Source: Strongylocentrotus droebachiensis (Eukaryota; Echinodermata; Echinoidea; Camarodonta; Strongylocentrotidae). Taken from it: a stretch of DNA of 64,000 nucleotides. Below, in pieces: positions 59,975-64,000 of the stretch. Where the stretch lies: the NCBI GenBank assembly GCA_035222895.1, contig JAVYIG010000863.1:124001-188000 (forward strand). Reading direction: 5' to 3'. A program made the translations under genes and the position numbers. Below the pieces are notes generated by a model. That model did no database searches, was not told the origin of the DNA, and saw only the letters and a list, made by a program, of their open reading frames with translations. The stretch's first letter is position 1; every line of letters begins with the position of its first letter.

Positions 59975-60480
59975 GGGGGTCGCACCTACGCTCTACTCGA
60001 TCTTGCCACCCATACGACCCATTCCCATCTTTCTCCTAGTACATCTACGTTCTGCACCCTCTCCCGCCCTCCCAATGCAACTCGGTGGCCGTTGGAAGAC
60101 AACAACTAGAACTCGGCTGGCGGCACACTGATGGCCAAGGTTAGCCCGGGGTGAGCTTCTCAAGGTCCCAGCCATCGCACCAGCTCCCCTGTGAGTCTCA
60201 GGTTTGATTGGGTGAACACATCCAAGTCGTGTATAACGGCCACCCGAGGAATACTGCCTGGGACAGGTGCGAACGGTGGAAGGAACGACTTACCACTGAT
60301 TGGCCGTGGTTTGTGATTGAACCGGACAGGATGCCACAAGGGGACGGAGCCATACGTGGGATATCTTGTGGAAGGCATCGCTCGCCTGGCCTGGTGTACT
60401 TTTCCGAAGGATCGAGCGTAGGCTTTGAAGAAACAAAACAATATTTCCAAGTTTACAAAAGCCAACGTGTACGGAGAGAA
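59975..60480. other. GC-richer patch, open on both strands, unidentified
   Basis: The stretch is clearly richer in G and C than its surroundings. About 100 codons are open on each strand (minus 60160-60465, plus 60208-60528). I recognise no domain in either. It could be a decayed gene or transposon piece. Confidence 0.4.
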
Positions 60481-60529
60481 AACTGTTATCTTAAAAGATA
60501 CACGAGTTCAATTCATTCTTGTAAATAAT

Positions 60530-62735
60530 CTTTGGAAGTCCTCAAGTTATTGAGGAACTCTTTGGTAATCCAAAATCTAAATGGAAACATAATTTATATT
60601 GGAAGTCCTACCAACAGAAGAGGATGGGGGGGGGGGGCAATCTTGCAGGGTGGGGCATTGGACCGATTGACTCTAAGTATGAATATGACTTTCATCATTT
60701 TTTCCCTCCCCATTCCACCCTGAAATGATTCGACGCCTAGCCCTGCAACAAAACACAACATGATTGTATACGATTGTGTTTTATTGATTCGTCAAATCAT
60801 CAATCATTCCCCAAATTGTTTTAATCTGTCCTTTAATCGAATCAGTTTCATATTCTGTAAACTCGTAGTTTTATAACTTAAGTCGTTACCATGGATGCAG
60901 TGCAGATGAAACATATCAATTTATGGGATGTAATTTCGTTCTTAACAAAAAAACAAATGAACATAACAATTCTAGAGCGCTGTCTCTGTCTTCAAATCCA
61001 TTTTCAAGGCTACAAATTTATATTACTTTGCCTCAGGGGAGAAGGCAAAATGAAAAGAAAAAGATCTTTCAGTACTGCAGGTCTGTTGGACTCGTTTACA
61101 GCATTCTTTCTTATCATGACAATCCCCTCCTGAGACTCTTTACAACAGGGAAAGGAAACACGACATAATTTTCTCTGCCTTTTAGTGCAAATTCTTTTTC
61201 CTCCATCTCTTTCAACGCGTAAGCGGTTGTTTGTGGGAAAACTCGTTTCAGGCTCCATTTTATTCGATGCAGCACGTGTTGCCCTATTTAATACTTTTTA
61301 ACTCATTGTGCGATTCATAACAAAACTATTCTATGCAGAAATAGGCTTCAAGCTAGGGAAATAAAGTAAACAATAACAACTATTATACTCCCATAATCAA
61401 CATTTTGATGAAAATCTGGGAGTGATTATTGAGAAATAAAGAAAAGGTAGCAAGGGTGAAGTTGCTAATTTAATAATTAAACACTAAAATATTGAATTAA
61501 AGACGTGTTTGGTGTGTGATAATGTACATAATGGAGCTAAAATGAAGATTTTTTTTTATTTTTTTTAGATCAAACAGTAAAATGGACAAAGAAAAGAAAG
61601 GGAAAGAGAAAGTAATTCTAAAAAAGAGAAAATCGTTAAGACAAACTTACCTATACTTTGCCGTTTTGAAGAGCTACAACATGCATCATGGAGCATGAAA
61701 ATATAACAAAACAAATAAACTTAAATATATCGAACAAAATATAAATATAAAGAGAAGAAAAATGACCGCAAAATAAAGGAATAGGAAACAATAGACTAAC
61801 TGCAATCCAACAGGTCCCTGCAGATACGAACCGCGGTGACCTCGAATGAACCCTGCATTATAGAGCAGGCGATATCACACTCAACATTCATTCTTTCCTG
61901 GCCTAATCAGATCGGAAAGTGGAGGAAACAATTTCATATTTTCGTGACAGAGTTGTAATAATGGAATTCCTGATCTTCCGGTAACTTGAGAGCCGGGTTC
62001 GTCAGGCAACGGGACGAGTGAGTATTTTTCAATTGAGATGTCGCCCCAGATAGAAACCATCTCATTTTTGGAGGAAAACAAAAAAAGATGGATAAGGTTT
62101 TTGATCATGCATGTTGATGCTGCCTAATATCACAGATATAAAGTTTGTCATCTCGTTTGGTATTCAGTGTTTGAAGGAAAGAATATAGGGAAACGAAGTC
62201 AGTAGCAAGCTTTGCTCCAGAAAGATACGCTCATCGGCAATTAGTAGTTCGAAATGAAAGATAGGATTCACCATGATCTAGAACGATACATTGATAATCA
62301 GGTTTGTATGGTTGAAAGTTTCATCCTATAGAGTCATCATAAAGAAGAAGAAATTATTGTTAAAATTCATGAAAAACTTATTCAATTACGTATTATACTT
62401 ATTTACCCTTTTAAGCATAGGCCTATGACGTTTATACTGAACTTTTATTACCGGAACCAATGATAGAAAAAGATTTGAAGAAGATGCCTGGTTCGGAAGA
62501 TTTTACAAAACAAAGAAGAGCATGAATGTTAGTTTTCACACCGAAGTCAAATGAACGTAATGTACTTTAACATTTTTAATTAAAAGATTTAGTCGATCGT
62601 CATGGTATACTGACAATAAAGAAATATCACATGCAGCTTATACATGACTATAGACTTTAACAAGCATTTAAAGCATTAATCACAATACCATGTTCTTTAA
62701 TGCTATCGAGATTATACCTATATGTTAATTGCATA
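60530..62735. other. Intergenic, no gene recognised
   Basis: A G run at 60627-60637. A 75-codon minus-strand frame (61881-62108) has a balanced composition but no recognised family or convincing splice sites. Otherwise AT-rich. Confidence 0.45.
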
Positions 62736-62737
62736 AT

Positions 62738-62890
62738 ATGGTTTCGATCCTATCTAACAGATCGCGAACAAGCTTTACGTCACGGAACTAAACCTGATCC
62801 ACCGATATTATTGTATTCATGGGAGTACCTCAGGGGTCTATATTGGGTCCGTTGTTATTTTCCATCTATGTAAACATTTTACCAAATTAG
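62738..62890 (+). pseudogene. LINE reverse-transcriptase fragment
   Basis: The plus strand reads SYLTDREQALRHGTK, then after a frame break MGVPQGSILGPLLFSIYVN, the conserved motif of the non-LTR reverse transcriptase palm. Only about 50 codons are left. Confidence 0.8.
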
Positions 62891-62939
62891 AAACATGATT
62901 GTTATGTGCATATACAGAAAATACTAGCTAATGCTGCAT

Positions 62940-63018
62940 TATTGTAGAGCGCTTAGAGACTTCTGACAAAGTAAGTGTTAGGCGCTATATAAGCACTGTA
63001 ATTATTATTATTATTAAA
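62940..63018. repeat. SINE-like end with (ATT)n, inverse of 55.3 kb
   Basis: CTTAGAGACTTCTGACAAAG, TGTTAGGCGCTATATAAGCA, then (ATT)n at 63001-63015. Near-identical inverse of the copy at 55268-55345. Confidence 0.65.
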
Positions 63019-63019
63019 G

Positions 63020-64000
63020 TGTGAGTGAGAGTAAGAGACGAGGTTGAACAAAAGGACGTCGGTTACGTAATAAGAATAAATGGTGTGGATTAATCAAAAT
63101 CGTCTCGTATACGGACAAAGAATGGACCCTTTGACTCGGAAATATGTACGTATATACTTTTGTAAATATTCTTTATAAAAACCACGTAAACATTTTAAAC
63201 ATAATATTTCCATTCACGAAAGTAAACTGTTTGGAAGGAGAAAATTGGATTCAATATTTAACTTGAGGACATTTCAAATAACCTATCCTTATACTAGGTG
63301 TAGGTTACAACCATTAACTATTGAAGTTAATGAAATAAGATTTTTATTGAATTATCACATGGAGTGCTAAACCAATCACTGTTATACGTTAATTTTCAAG
63401 TGAACCCATTTTAACAAATACATAAGTGATGGGTTTAGGTTATGGAGAAGCGCTGGGCCTTTCGAGTTCCATCTATAATACAAGATAACTCGCTCTAGGA
63501 CGCTACAAAATGTCTAAATTGATGGGACTGAATAAAGCATGCTGGGTCAAGGAGGAGAACAGACGTGAAGCGACCATCACCGGAGGGAGCACTATAAGGA
63601 GACCGTCTATGCAATGCTTATGGAGATGTAGAGGGAAGCCGTCTCAGCATTCAACCCCTCAGTCGGCCGGTGAGAGAGTAGAGACCGCGGCGACGTATCG
63701 TGTTGCACGTATTTGCGGAAGCCAGTGAGCTGGCGGGACGTTTCCAATTCAACGCTCTCCTGCCTAGCCGAAATGAAGCTCAACCGACCGTATAGCTGAT
63801 CGCTTTTGGCCTCCAGCAGAAGTCGTCGGGGGCGGCATTTTCTACCCCTAAAGACATCACAGACTTTGTTCGCTTACTCATAAAGGAAATACTCACAAAT
63901 AATCTCTCTATAAGCGAAGACAGCAGTATAAGTAAATCTTTCTAAAAAGAGAGATGTTCGCATTTGGTTAAAATGTGACCTATGGCATGGCACGCGCGAC
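63020..64000. other. Right end of window, unidentified
   Basis: GC-richer sequence at about 63540-63840 has a 72-codon frame (63510-63728) without a recognised domain. It could be a leader exon of a gene beyond the window, but nothing visible proves it. Confidence 0.35.

Noticed and set aside
63760-63850. ATCGCTTTTGGCC resembling the start of U2 snRNA
   Set aside because: Only a few bases agree and the following sequence does not match; no snRNA promoter seen.

Overview
The window is a piece of an animal nuclear genome and looks like an echinoderm, most probably a sea urchin. The grounds are split genes with GT-AG introns, deuterostome-like proteins, AT-rich intergenic DNA, and a dense load of small inverted-repeat elements, tRNA-derived SINE-like copies, decayed LINE pieces and (GA)n, (ATT)n and poly-G/C microsatellites. 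There are no operons, CRISPR arrays or prokaryotic signals. The species call is inference; no sequence database was searched.

Three protein genes can be rebuilt, all on the minus strand. ORC4, the origin recognition complex subunit 4, has 11 coding exons between 14233 and 3507, giving a 450-residue protein with Walker A and B motifs, plus a likely 5' UTR exon ending at 15162. A GNAT-fold acetyltransferase of the spermidine/spermine (thialysine) type has four coding exons between 22414 and 17496, giving 195 residues, plus a likely 5' UTR exon near 24.6 kb. A rhodopsin-like orphan GPCR has all seven helices in one exon (27234-28307), behind a likely upstream intron. Two tRNA-Arg genes (anticodons TCT and CCT) lie 264 bp apart on the minus strand at 49.3-49.7 kb. 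No shared pathway links these genes.

Most of the rest is mobile or simple-sequence DNA. The most notable item is a foldback-type element (about 31088-33276). It has inverted arms of about 0.9 kb built of roughly 330-bp tandem units, and a single-copy centre with an exon-like open frame. Other elements include a TTAA-flanked MITE in an ORC4 intron, a palindrome-rich element and a TA-flanked Tc1/mariner-like MITE in acetyltransferase introns, an element carrying a C2H2 zinc-finger remnant, two copies of one palindromic MITE family, and several hairpin MITEs. LINE reverse-transcriptase relics lie at 29.0, 41.0-42.8 and 62.8 kb.

From 33 kb to the right end I find no protein gene that I can defend. 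That half holds repeats, the tRNA pair, microsatellites and a few unexplained GC-richer or open patches, which are listed as such.
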